This document shows positions 43,889-52,489 of a stretch of 64,000 bases of DNA, piece after piece. Each line of letters begins with the position of its first letter. Position 1 is the first letter of the stretch. The stretch comes from an uncultured Prevotella sp. (lineage in GTDB: Bacteria; Bacteroidota; Bacteroidia; Bacteroidales; Bacteroidaceae). The stretch lies in contig CALEKA010000064.1 of the NCBI GenBank assembly GCA_937898715.1, positions 1-64,000 on the forward strand. Reading direction: 5' to 3'. The notes under the pieces were generated by a model. That model ran no database searches. It saw nothing but the letters and a program-made list of their open reading frames with translations, and was not told the DNA's origin. The position numbers were made by a program, and so were the translations under genes.

Positions 43889-46585
43889 ATGACAAAAGGT
43901 GTAAAACTTACGGCAGCTGCCTTGCTCCTCGCTACGGGCGCATGGGCACAAGCACCGACCGACACCCTGAGCCTCGACAACTCGGACTTCACATTTACCG
44001 AGTCGCAGCTCGACGATGACAACGACGCTTCGCAAGCAGTGTCGACCATCGTCGGTGGCAAGAGTGATCCTTACAATTCGGAGGTAGGCTACTTGTTTAG
44101 CCCCATGCGCTTCCGCGTGCGTGGTTATGACAACATGTATAGCAACTACTACATCAACGGCCTCCAGCTCAACGACCTCGAGCTTGGCCGATTCGGCTAC
44201 AGCATGATCGGTGGTATGAACGATGCCACACGCAATCAGGAAGGTGTAACCGCTTACGACTTCAACCGCTTCGGTATGGCCGGCATAGGCGGCGCAACGA
44301 GTGTGAACGCTCGTGCAAGCCAGTTTGCACAGGGCAATAAGCTCACACTCTCAGGTTGTAACCGCAACTACTTGGCTCGTGGTATGTACACCCACGCCAC
44401 AGGCTTGCTCCCCTCAGGATGGGCTTTTGCCGGATTAGTGGGCTATCGTTGGGCCAACGAGGGCGTGATCGAGGGCACGTTCTACAACTCGCTCTCCTAC
44501 TTCCTCTCCGTCGAGAAGCGCTTTGGCGATAAGCATGCCCTCTCGCTCGTCACTTTCGGTTCGCCCACAGAGCGCGCACAGCAGGGTGCATCGACAGAGG
44601 AGGCCTATTGGCTCGCCAACTCTCACTATTACAACCCCAACTGGGGCTATCAGAACGGAGAAAAGCGCAACTCGCGCGTGGTAAACGACTTCGAGCCTAC
44701 TGCCATCCTCACTTGGGACTGGAACGTGCGCGACAACATGAAGCTCACCACCTCGGCAGGCTTTAAGTACTCTATGTACAGCTCTACCGCCCTCGGATGG
44801 AACGGCAATGCTTACGACCCGCGCCCTGACTATTATAAGAACCTCCCGAGCTCTATTTTTAATGTGTACGACCCCTTGATGAACAACTCCGAATTCCTCA
44901 ACAGCGCAGAGGGCGCATGGGCACTCGAGGGTTGGAACAAGCTCTACGACTACTGGACCTCAAGCAAGGCCAATCGTCAGGTAGACTGGGATCGCATGTA
45001 TGCTGTCAACCGCGCAGCGGCAGAGCAGGGCGACGAGACACTCTACTATCAAGAGCGTCGTCACAACAACCAGATGGTGGAGACATTCAATACCATCTTC
45101 AATCACGACGTGAACCAGCACCACAAGTACGCCGTAGGCTTCCAGTACAACCGCACAAAGGGTATGCACTACAAGACCTTGGCTGATATGCTGGGCGGAT
45201 CCACCTTTACTGACTACGACAAGTTCGCAGCCAACGAGTATGGTCGCAACAGCGTGGAAGCTCAGAACGACTTGAACAACCCCAACCGCCAGGTAGGCAT
45301 TGACGACAAGTTTGGCTACAACTACAACATCTTCGTAGACAAAGCACGCGCTTACGGCCTCTATCAGTACAACGAGGGTAAGTGGCAGTACAACCTGCAG
45401 GCATTTGCCGAAGGTACGCTCATGCAGCGCGAAGGCTTGATGCGCAATGGTCGTGCAGCCGACAATTCTTACGGCAAGAGCGGTAAGGGTAAATTCTTCG
45501 GCGGTGGCGGTCGCTTCGGCTTGACCTTCCGCCCCAGCGGCTCACACATCTTGAGCCTCAACTTCGGCGCAGAGAGCAATGCCCCCTTGGCACGCAACTC
45601 CTTCGTCGCTCCACGTATGCAAAACGACTTCGTGAGCAACCTCACCAACGAGAACATCTTCCACTCCGACCTCTCTTACCAGTTCCGCTTCGGCAACTTC
45701 ACGGGTAAGGTGAGCGGTTACTATGCACGCCTCAACAGCGGCGTGGAGCAGACAGCATTCTACAACGATGATGAGTCGCGCTTCACCTATCTCACCATGA
45801 CCGGCATCGACCGCGAACACTATGGCGTAGAGGCAGCATTCAGCTATCAGATCACATCAAACTTCTCCGTCAACCTCATCGGTACTTACGGCGAGGCCAA
45901 GTACGTCAACAATCCCTACGCACAGGTGGCCTACGAAGGCTCAAGCGCAGCGACGCTTCAGACGCTCAACTCTTGGACCAACCCCGTGACCAACCAGGCA
46001 GAGACCACTCCGCTCTTTGTCTTAGCTAAGGGCATGCGCGAGAGCGGATCGCCGATGGGTGTGATCAGCTTAGGCTTCGACTACAACGTGAGCGGATGGT
46101 TCTTCAGCGCCAACCTCAACTACTATGATCGCGTATACATCGACTTCTCAGAATATCGTCGCTTGTCGAAATCGATCATCGCCAATAATTCTAATTACTA
46201 CGTTCCCGCCGTTGACGCTTCGGGCCATCTGAGCTATGGCGATGTGAAGAAGACTGACCTCGACAACTACGGAGGCATCTTCTACGACCAAGCGGGCAAC
46301 ATCGTCGATACCTACAGTCCCAAGCAAGAGAAGGCTAAGGGTGGCTTCATGCTCGATGCCTCAATCGGTAAATACATCCGCTTGAAGAAGGGAAAGAGCT
46401 TGAGCATCAACCTCTCCGTACAGAACATTACCAACAACCGCAACCTCAAGACGGGTGGCTACGAGCAAAACCGCTCAGATAGCTACAACACCGGAAACGA
46501 CAGAGCATACAAGTTCTCGAAGAACTCTAAGTACTACTATGCTAATGCCATCAACGGATTCTTGAATATCGGCTTCAAGTTCTAA
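43889..46585 (+). CDS. TonB-dependent receptor-like outer-membrane protein
   Basis: An 898-residue protein with signal peptide MTKGVKLTAAALLLATGAWAQ. The early region resembles a plug (FSPMRFRVRGYDNMYSNYYINGLQLNDLE, followed by GGMNDATRNQEG and GGATSVNARASQF). A long barrel follows with alternating aromatic strands and ends in NAINGFLNIGFKF. No N-terminal carboxypeptidase-like domain of SusC proteins is present and no SusD partner follows. Instead come a DUF5689 lipoprotein, an OB-fold lipoprotein and a nuclease at 26-110-base gaps. I infer uptake of nucleic acid fragments or a nucleic-acid-bound nutrient such as phosphate; the substrate is not proven. Confidence 0.87.
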   Translation: MTKGVKLTAAALLLATGAWAQAPTDTLSLDNSDFTFTESQLDDDNDASQAVSTIVGGKSDPYNSEVGYLFSPMRFRVRGYDNMYSNYYINGLQLNDLELGRFGYSMIGGMNDATRNQEGVTAYDFNRFGMAGIGGATSVNARASQFAQGNKLTLSGCNRNYLARGMYTHATGLLPSGWAFAGLVGYRWANEGVIEGTFYNSLSYFLSVEKRFGDKHALSLVTFGSPTERAQQGASTEEAYWLANSHYYNPNWGYQNGEKRNSRVVNDFEPTAILTWDWNVRDNMKLTTSAGFKYSMYSSTALGWNGNAYDPRPDYYKNLPSSIFNVYDPLMNNSEFLNSAEGAWALEGWNKLYDYWTSSKANRQVDWDRMYAVNRAAAEQGDETLYYQERRHNNQMVETFNTIFNHDVNQHHKYAVGFQYNRTKGMHYKTLADMLGGSTFTDYDKFAANEYGRNSVEAQNDLNNPNRQVGIDDKFGYNYNIFVDKARAYGLYQYNEGKWQYNLQAFAEGTLMQREGLMRNGRAADNSYGKSGKGKFFGGGGRFGLTFRPSGSHILSLNFGAESNAPLARNSFVAPRMQNDFVSNLTNENIFHSDLSYQFRFGNFTGKVSGYYARLNSGVEQTAFYNDDESRFTYLTMTGIDREHYGVEAAFSYQITSNFSVNLIGTYGEAKYVNNPYAQVAYEGSSAATLQTLNSWTNPVTNQAETTPLFVLAKGMRESGSPMGVISLGFDYNVSGWFFSANLNYYDRVYIDFSEYRRLSKSIIANNSNYYVPAVDASGHLSYGDVKKTDLDNYGGIFYDQAGNIVDTYSPKQEKAKGGFMLDASIGKYIRLKKGKSLSINLSVQNITNNRNLKTGGYEQNRSDSYNTGNDRAYKFSKNSKYYYANAINGFLNIGFKF

Positions 46586-46612
46586 CACTCATTCTGTAAA
46601 CGACTAACAACA

Positions 46613-47599
46613 ATGAAACTGAAGTTTTTATCAATCATAGCAGTTGCGGCAGTGGCCACCCTGTTTGGTACTACATCATGCATGGACGACCACGATGCAC
46701 CCACCGACGACTACATCGTGACCAGCCCCACCGACATCGGTGAGGTCAACACCACGATCCTCGACGTGAAAGAAAAGTATTGCAAGGACAATACAGGAGC
46801 TGACTATTCGCGCAACTCCTCCAACTGGCACACCAAGGTGAATGAGGACTTGATCTTCGAAGGCGTAGTCTGTGCCAACGATATAAGCGGTAATCTTTAC
46901 CAGACACTGCTTATCCGCAACATCGATCCCAGTAAGGAATTTGACGACCCCGCTCGCGACCAGAGCATCATACTCGCCGTGCGCAGCACCGCGCTCTATC
47001 CCTACTTCCGCTTAGGACAGCGCATCAAGGTTAATCTCAAGGGACTCTACGTGGGCGTGTATAGCAAGACCCCACGCATCGGTACTCCTTACAAGACGTC
47101 GTCCAACAATATCAACCTCGGCCCGATGGACTTCAACACACTGAAGACCAACGTACAGCTTGTACCCGCACCCCTCTCTGACATTCCCGAACTCACACCT
47201 GTCGACCTGACCGACGCTGCCGGATGCGCATGGCTCCGTGCATCAGCCAACAAGACTTACGAATACTCTCCGATGCTCGCCACCGTGCGTGGTACCATCA
47301 AGCAGGCTTCTACCGAGCTCGAAAAGGGTACAGCAACAGGCGTAGTAGGACTCACTGAGACCGTCTCTGCCAACGGCAAGAAGATACTCGGCCCCTACGA
47401 GCTTCATGACGATGGCTACGGCGTAGACCGCGATATCGACCTCGGCAACGGCTCAACCGTAGCCCTGCGTACTTCCACCAAGAATCGCGTATCCTTCCTC
47501 GAAATCCCCGACAACGCTCGCTCATTCACTGGCATCCTCAGCTACTACAGCAACTGGCAAGTACAGCTCCGCGACACCACTGACATGTCGGCCAACTAA
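46613..47599 (+). CDS. DUF5689 lipoprotein
   Basis: A 328-residue surface lipoprotein with a lipobox ending at Cys23 (LFGTTSCMDD). Residues about 40-330 fit DUF5689, an OB-fold-like domain usually encoded after a TonB-dependent receptor. Visible signs are FEGVVCANDISGNLYQTLLIRNIDPSK, LGQRIKVNLKGLYVGVYSKTPRIG and FLEIPDNARSFTGILSYYSNWQVQLRDTTDM. It lies 27 bases after the receptor and 32 before the next lipoprotein, so it is in the same operon. It probably binds the ligand at the surface, in place of SusD. Confidence 0.88.
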   Translation: MKLKFLSIIAVAAVATLFGTTSCMDDHDAPTDDYIVTSPTDIGEVNTTILDVKEKYCKDNTGADYSRNSSNWHTKVNEDLIFEGVVCANDISGNLYQTLLIRNIDPSKEFDDPARDQSIILAVRSTALYPYFRLGQRIKVNLKGLYVGVYSKTPRIGTPYKTSSNNINLGPMDFNTLKTNVQLVPAPLSDIPELTPVDLTDAAGCAWLRASANKTYEYSPMLATVRGTIKQASTELEKGTATGVVGLTETVSANGKKILGPYELHDDGYGVDRDIDLGNGSTVALRTSTKNRVSFLEIPDNARSFTGILSYYSNWQVQLRDTTDMSAN

Positions 47600-47631
47600 T
47601 CACAGATTTCTAACAGCAAACACATTATATT

Positions 47632-49161
47632 ATGAATAAGTATATCTTCTGTCTTGCTGCAGCAGCCCTCTCGCTGGGCGCATTCACTGCTTGCGAAGAC
47701 GTGCCTGCTCCTTATGGTATTAATAATTCAGGCAATAATAATGGTGGCAACACCGGTGAGACCAAGACCATCTTTGCCGCCAACTTCGATACAAGTGCCG
47801 ATGGCTTTACCTTCCAAAACGTAACACTCGGCGATGGCCTCACTTACGTATGGAAGCAAGACGTCTACAACGGCAAGGGCTATCTCAAGGCTTCAGCCTA
47901 TGCTAACAGCCAGAGCAATCCCAGCGAAGCGTGGGCCGTATCGCCCGCAATCAACCTCAGCGACTGCACCGAGGCTACGCTCAACTTCCGCCAAGCTATC
48001 AACAAGATCGAACCGGGTGTGCCCGCTGAAATGTACTCCGTATGGGCATCGACCGACTATGCAGGCGACGTAACTACCGCCACATGGACACAGCTCAACG
48101 TACCCTCTTTCCCCGAAGGCAATAGCTGGACATTCTCCGATGCAGGTGCCATCGATTTGGCAGCTTTCTGCGGAAAAGAAAATGTGCGCATCGCTTATAA
48201 GTACACCAGTACGAGCGAAGCTTCAGGTACATGGGAAGTAGACGAATTCACCATCACCGGCAACGGCACCGCAATGGACAATGGTGGCACCGACACTCCT
48301 GACACTCCGGGCACAGCACAGGGCGATGGCTCACAAGCCAATCCTTACAACGCCCTCGGCGCAACTGCTTACGTAAAGACACTCGCAGCCGACGTCAATT
48401 CTGAGCAGGACGTATATATTAAAGGTAAGGTAGCCCAGATCGATGAGGCTTACGGCACACAGTATGGTAACGGTTCCTTCTTGATCTCAGAAGATGGCAC
48501 TACGACCAACACCTTCAAGGTATGGCGTGCCCTCTACCTCGGCAATAAGAAGTACACCGAAGGTCAGACTGCACTCAAGGTAGGCGACGAAGTAATCGTA
48601 TGCGGTAAAGTTGTCAACTTCAAGGGCAACACTCCCGAAACCGCGCAAGGTCAAGCTTATCTCTACTCCCTCAACGGCGTGACCGAAGGCGGCGAGACTC
48701 CCTCTACTCCCGACCAACCCTCTACTCCCGATGAGCCTGCAACTCCGAGCGAAGGAACTACGGTGAAGGCTTCAGACTTCGGTGTAGCTAATGGTGAAGC
48801 ACTTACTACCATCACACTGAGCGATGGCACCAAACTAACATTTAATGGTGGTGGAAACTCTAATGCACCTAAATACTACGATAACGGTACAAATGTGCGT
48901 GTCTATCCCCAAAATACCATCACTGTAACGGGCAGCAAGAAGATTGCTAAAATCATTCTTAACTGTGATACGTATAATGGTACCATTTGCAATGCAAGTG
49001 GCGACGTGACTGCTACCCCTGGATCAGTAAGTGTGAATGGTTCCGTAATCACCATTTCGGGTATCAATGCACAGAGCACCGTGATAACCAACACAAGCGG
49101 TACAACAGGCGCAGCAAGTCAAATACGCTTCACATCTATCACAATCGTTTACGCTGACTAA
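47632..49161 (+). CDS. Lipoprotein with choice-of-anchor J, OB-fold-like and C-terminal beta domains
   Basis: A 509-residue lipoprotein (AFTACEDVPAPYG, Cys21). Residues 45-210 form a choice-of-anchor J domain (IFAANFDTSADGFTFQNVTL...WEVDEFTITG). Residues 225-350 are OB-fold-like (ANPYNALGATAYVKTL...VYIKGKVAQIDEAYGTQYGNGSFLIS...KVGDEVIVCGKVVNFKGNTPETAQG) and match the domain of the secreted protein at 28269-29273. A proline/threonine linker (ETPSTPDQPSTPDEPATPSEG, in part) leads to a final beta-rich domain. OB folds often bind nucleic acids or oligosaccharides. With a nuclease next in the operon, nucleic acid capture is a reasonable but unproven role. Confidence 0.85.
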   Translation: MNKYIFCLAAAALSLGAFTACEDVPAPYGINNSGNNNGGNTGETKTIFAANFDTSADGFTFQNVTLGDGLTYVWKQDVYNGKGYLKASAYANSQSNPSEAWAVSPAINLSDCTEATLNFRQAINKIEPGVPAEMYSVWASTDYAGDVTTATWTQLNVPSFPEGNSWTFSDAGAIDLAAFCGKENVRIAYKYTSTSEASGTWEVDEFTITGNGTAMDNGGTDTPDTPGTAQGDGSQANPYNALGATAYVKTLAADVNSEQDVYIKGKVAQIDEAYGTQYGNGSFLISEDGTTTNTFKVWRALYLGNKKYTEGQTALKVGDEVIVCGKVVNFKGNTPETAQGQAYLYSLNGVTEGGETPSTPDQPSTPDEPATPSEGTTVKASDFGVANGEALTTITLSDGTKLTFNGGGNSNAPKYYDNGTNVRVYPQNTITVTGSKKIAKIILNCDTYNGTICNASGDVTATPGSVSVNGSVITISGINAQSTVITNTSGTTGAASQIRFTSITIVYAD

Positions 49162-49271
49162 AGCGCACCACACTCTTTGAATTTCACACATACAGATCGT
49201 TGTTGCCTATGCATAATTTAAGCGTATGCGCAACAGCGATCTGTATTTATATGTTTCGCTATAAACACAAA

Positions 49272-50162
49272 ATGAAATTTTACAATTACCTGCTGCTATT
49301 AGTATCATTGCTGTGCGCAGCGTCCTGCGGTGAAGACCACGTATGGGATAATCCTGGCTCGGGTAGCGGCAGTTATCAGCCCACGCCGAGCATCACAGCG
49401 CGTATGGAAACTCCTCGCGTGCTCACCGATGGATCGACCGTGCTGATCGACCACTCTACGACGGTGAATGGTAAGACCATTGTCACTTACGAACTGGAGT
49501 ACGACAAGAATAAACTCCACTCTCGTTGGGTAGCTTTTCGATTCGATGGCGATACACGTGGCAAGAGCACGGGTCGTGCCGATGAGCCTTTCCAAGACGA
49601 TCCCAGCTTGAGTTCTACCTATCATATAGGCAGCAATGGCTTTGGTTGGCAGTATAATCGTGGTCACCTTTGTGCCTCCAACGATCGCTTGTACAATGCT
49701 ACAGCTAACGAGCAGACGTTCTACATGACCAACATGTCGCCCCAGCTCGGATCGTTCAACCAGGGTTATTGGATCACGCTCGAGAATCTTGTGCAGCGTC
49801 TTGGTCGTAATGCCACTTTCTCCGATACGCTCTATGTGGTGAAAGGCGGTACCATTCGTGATGATCAAGTTAGTGGCTACGTATCGCGCTCCAATGGTAA
49901 GCGAGTAGCTGTGCCTAAGTATTACTATATGGCATTGCTCAAGGTCAAGAACGGTACTTACTCTTCCATCGCCTTCTGGATGGAGCATAAGGAGTATGGC
50001 TATACTTATAAGAATCAAGCACCGCTAAGCGAAATCAAGAAAACAGCAATCACCGTCAACCAGCTCGAAGCGCTTACTGGCATCGATTTCTTCCCCAATC
50101 TGCCCGATGCGGCAGAGGAGATGGTAGAAAGTTCTTGCTTGCCCGGCACGTGGGGGATGTAA
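49272..50162 (+). CDS. DNA/RNA non-specific endonuclease (NUC1 family) lipoprotein
   Basis: Start at MKFYNYLLLLVSLLCAASCG (49272), with a lipobox at Cys19, gives 296 residues; the upstream in-frame codons lack a signal. The NUC1 active site reads NRGHLCAS (129-136, catalytic His132), followed by the metal-binding TNMSPQLGSFNQGYW (153-167, Asn154 and Asn163). The usual DRGH Asp is Asn here. Family enzymes cut single- and double-stranded DNA and RNA without sequence preference. It is the last gene of the receptor operon (110-base gap) and is probably displayed on the cell surface, where it would create fragments for uptake. Confidence 0.92.
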   Translation: MKFYNYLLLLVSLLCAASCGEDHVWDNPGSGSGSYQPTPSITARMETPRVLTDGSTVLIDHSTTVNGKTIVTYELEYDKNKLHSRWVAFRFDGDTRGKSTGRADEPFQDDPSLSSTYHIGSNGFGWQYNRGHLCASNDRLYNATANEQTFYMTNMSPQLGSFNQGYWITLENLVQRLGRNATFSDTLYVVKGGTIRDDQVSGYVSRSNGKRVAVPKYYYMALLKVKNGTYSSIAFWMEHKEYGYTYKNQAPLSEIKKTAITVNQLEALTGIDFFPNLPDAAEEMVESSCLPGTWGM

Positions 50163-50288
50163 TATAGTGCGAAGCAATATATTCTCCCAATTAGAGGCTT
50201 ATCCTCACTGAAAATCCTGTATTTATGCATAAATTCGCACAAAAATCAGCGAAACGTGCAATAAATCGTATCTTTTTGGTGTAAAAGT

Positions 50289-50319
50289 TTGTCAGTATTA
50301 GGAATAAGCATTACTTTTG
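50289..50319 (+). promoter_or_regulatory. acpP: Promoter of acpP
   Basis: TTG at 50289-50291, 20 bases, TACTTTTG at 50312-50319. The leader is about 135 bases and contains a 22-base tandem array. Confidence 0.82.
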
Positions 50320-50331
50320 CACGCAGAAACA

Positions 50332-50419
50332 AAGCTAAAGCGCAGTAATGTCAGAGTTAAAGCGCGATAGTAATCAAGCTAACGCGCAGTAATATCAAAG
50401 TTAAAGCGCGATAGAAATA
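50332..50419 (+). repeat. Four 22-base repeats in the acpP leader
   Basis: Units start at 50332, 50354, 50376 and 50398 and alternate between two forms, AGCTAAAGCGCAGTAAT and AGTTAAAGCGCGATAG. They begin about 6 bases after the expected transcript start and so would be the first part of the mRNA. Confidence 0.92.
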
Positions 50420-50459
50420 AACCTCAAGCACATAATCATTTAATTCAAAATAAGAAACT

Positions 50460-50699
50460 ATGTCTGATATTGAAGCAAAAGTAAAGGCTATCATCGTTGA
50501 CAAGCTCAGCGTTGACGAATCTGAAGTTAAGAACGAAGCAAGCTTCGCTAACGACCTCGGTGCTGACTCTCTCGACCTCGTAGAACTCATCATGGAGTTT
50601 GAGAAGGAATTTGGAATCACTATCCCTGACGATCAGTCAGAGAAGATTTCTACCGTAGGTGACGCTATCGCTTACATCGAGGAGCACATCAACAAGTAA
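50460..50699 (+). CDS. acpP: Acyl carrier protein
   Basis: A 79-residue acidic carrier of growing fatty acyl chains in the cytoplasm. The phosphopantetheine serine is Ser37 in GADSLDLVELIMEFEKEFGI. Length and four-helix pattern are typical. fabF follows at a distance of 433 bases, a larger gap than usual, with stems in between. The promoter and an unusual repeat leader lie directly upstream. Confidence 0.98.
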   Translation: MSDIEAKVKAIIVDKLSVDESEVKNEASFANDLGADSLDLVELIMEFEKEFGITIPDDQSEKISTVGDAIAYIEEHINK

Positions 50700-51132
50700 T
50701 TCGCTTGTCTACGACGACCTCAAATCATCATTTAACGTTTAACGTTACGCGTCAGCGTCGCCTCCCTTTGGGATTGGTGGCAAGGATGTTGTACGTTAAA
50801 CGTTAATTGTTTTTGGAGCCCCTTTGGCTCCGCTTTCCTTCAATCATCTTATTTAATTCATCTCGTAGCTTAGCTGCAACGTGCATTCATTTGTGGGCGT
50901 GAGCCTTAGCAGAAGGCGTTGCCGCGTTAGTTAGTAGATTAGTGAGTACCATTGGAATAGGCCTCCAAGCAAGGCTGCGTGCGTGCTAATCTACTAAAGG
51001 CTTGTGCCTTTCCCCGCTGCGTCCTCCCTCTCAGTGGTTTGAGAAATATTAATTGTGCTTCTCAAGAATCACTAAGGAGTCATGGTAAGCGCGTGTAGCG
51101 AAGCAACGATACACACATCTCTTACACACATT
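50700..51132 (+). other. 433-base structured spacer between acpP and fabF
   Basis: No gene is visible. An inverted pair AACGTTTAACGTTAC / GTACGTTAAACGTTAA lies at about 50736-50803. Small hairpins are GGAGCCCCTTTGGCTCC (50816-50832) and AAAGGCTTGTGCCTTT (50996-51011). TAGTAGATTAG (50932) and CTAATCTACTA (50986) are complementary. The stems may attenuate or process the acpP-fabF transcript. Confidence 0.5.
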
Positions 51133-52398
51133 ATGGAACTCAAAAGAGTAGTAGTGACTGGCCTTGGCGCCCTCACCCCCGTAGGTAACACCGTACCCGA
51201 AACATGGGAAAACATTAAGAACGGCGTAAGCGGCGCCGGCCCCATCACCCACTTCGACGCATCAAAGTTTAAGACCCAGTTCGCTTGCGAAGTGAAAGGT
51301 TTCAAGGCAACCGACTTCATCGATCGCAAGGAAGCTCGCAAGATGGACCTCTACGAGCAGTACGCTCTCGTAGCAGCTATGGAAGCTATCAAGGACTGCG
51401 GTTGGGATCTCGAGACGATCGATAAGAATCGCATCGGCGTGGTGCTCGGTGTAGGTATCGGCGGTATCCACACCTTTGAGGAAGAAGCTGGCTACTATGC
51501 CCTCAACAAGGAGAACGGTCCCAAGTTCAATCCCTTCTTCATCCCCAAGATGATTGCCGACATCGCTGCTGGTCAGATCTCTATCCAGTACGGTTTCCAT
51601 GGTCCTAACTATACCACCACTTCAGCTTGTGCCTCTTCTACCAATGCTCTGGCCGATGCCTTCAACCTCATCCGCCTCGGTAAGGCCGATGCCATGGTTA
51701 CTGGTGGTGCTGAAGCAGCTATCTGGCCCTGTGGCGTAGGTGGTTTCAACGCTATGCACGCCCTCTCTACTCGTAACGACGATCCTACTCACGCTTCACG
51801 TCCCTTCAGCAAGAGCCGTGATGGCTTCATCATGGGCGAGGGAGCAGGTATCCTCATCCTCGAAGAGCTCGAGCACGCAAAGGCACGTGGTGCGAAGATC
51901 TATTGCGAAGTAGCAGGTGCTGGTATGTCGGCCGATGCTCACCACATCACCGCTTCTCACCCCGAGGGCCTCGGTGCCAACCTCGTGATGAAGGCAGCTC
52001 TCGAAGATGCAGAAATGCAGCCCGAAGACATCGACTACATCAACGTACACGGTACTTCTACCCCCGTAGGCGATATCTCAGAAGTAAAGGCCATCACCAA
52101 GCTCTTTGGCAAGCACGCTTACGAGCTCAACATCTCTTCTACTAAGAGTATGACTGGTCACCTCCTTGGTGCTGCAGGTGCTGTAGAAGCCCTCATCTGC
52201 TGCCTCTCAGTAAAGAACGATATCGTACCTCCCACCATCAACCACGAGGACGACGATCGCGACGAGAACATCGACTACAACCTCAACTTCACCTTCAATA
52301 AGGCACAGAAGCGCACCGTACGTGCTGCCTTGAGCAACACCTTCGGCTTCGGTGGTCACAATGCTTGCTGCATTGTGAAGAAGTATGAGGATAAGTAA
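51133..52398 (+). CDS. fabF: Beta-ketoacyl-ACP synthase II
   Basis: A 421-residue condensing enzyme that elongates acyl-ACP with malonyl-ACP. The Cys-His-His triad is Cys166 (TTTSACASSTN), His306 (NVHGTSTPVGD) and His343 (SMTGHLLGAAGA), with Lys338 nearby. I use the ATG at 51133 (MELKRVVVTGLGALTPVGN), since the 17 upstream codons in frame are not part of the fold. It lies between acpP and rnc, the usual order in Bacteroidota. Codon use is strongly biased, fitting high expression. Confidence 0.97.
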   Translation: MELKRVVVTGLGALTPVGNTVPETWENIKNGVSGAGPITHFDASKFKTQFACEVKGFKATDFIDRKEARKMDLYEQYALVAAMEAIKDCGWDLETIDKNRIGVVLGVGIGGIHTFEEEAGYYALNKENGPKFNPFFIPKMIADIAAGQISIQYGFHGPNYTTTSACASSTNALADAFNLIRLGKADAMVTGGAEAAIWPCGVGGFNAMHALSTRNDDPTHASRPFSKSRDGFIMGEGAGILILEELEHAKARGAKIYCEVAGAGMSADAHHITASHPEGLGANLVMKAALEDAEMQPEDIDYINVHGTSTPVGDISEVKAITKLFGKHAYELNISSTKSMTGHLLGAAGAVEALICCLSVKNDIVPPTINHEDDDRDENIDYNLNFTFNKAQKRTVRAALSNTFGFGGHNACCIVKKYEDK

Positions 52399-52419
52399 AA
52401 CCAACCTCAAAACTCTTTC

Positions 52420-52486
52420 AGCCCCTTCCCCCCTATTCTTCTCCTTCTAATGATAGGAGCGGATATAGGGGAAGGAGGCTCTTTTC
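52420..52486 (+). terminator. Imperfect hairpin between fabF and rnc
   Basis: AGCCCCTTCCCCCCTAT (52420-52436) pairs with ATAGGGGAAGGAGGCT (52465-52480) with one or two bulges, followed by CTTTTC. It ends just before the rnc ATG at 52490 and may act as an attenuator or hide the ribosome site. Confidence 0.6.
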
Positions 52487-52489
52487 ATT

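Noticed and set aside
43889..46585. SusC/SusD polysaccharide utilisation pair
   Set aside because: The receptor lacks the SusC N-terminal domain and the following proteins are DUF5689 and OB-fold lipoproteins, not SusD.
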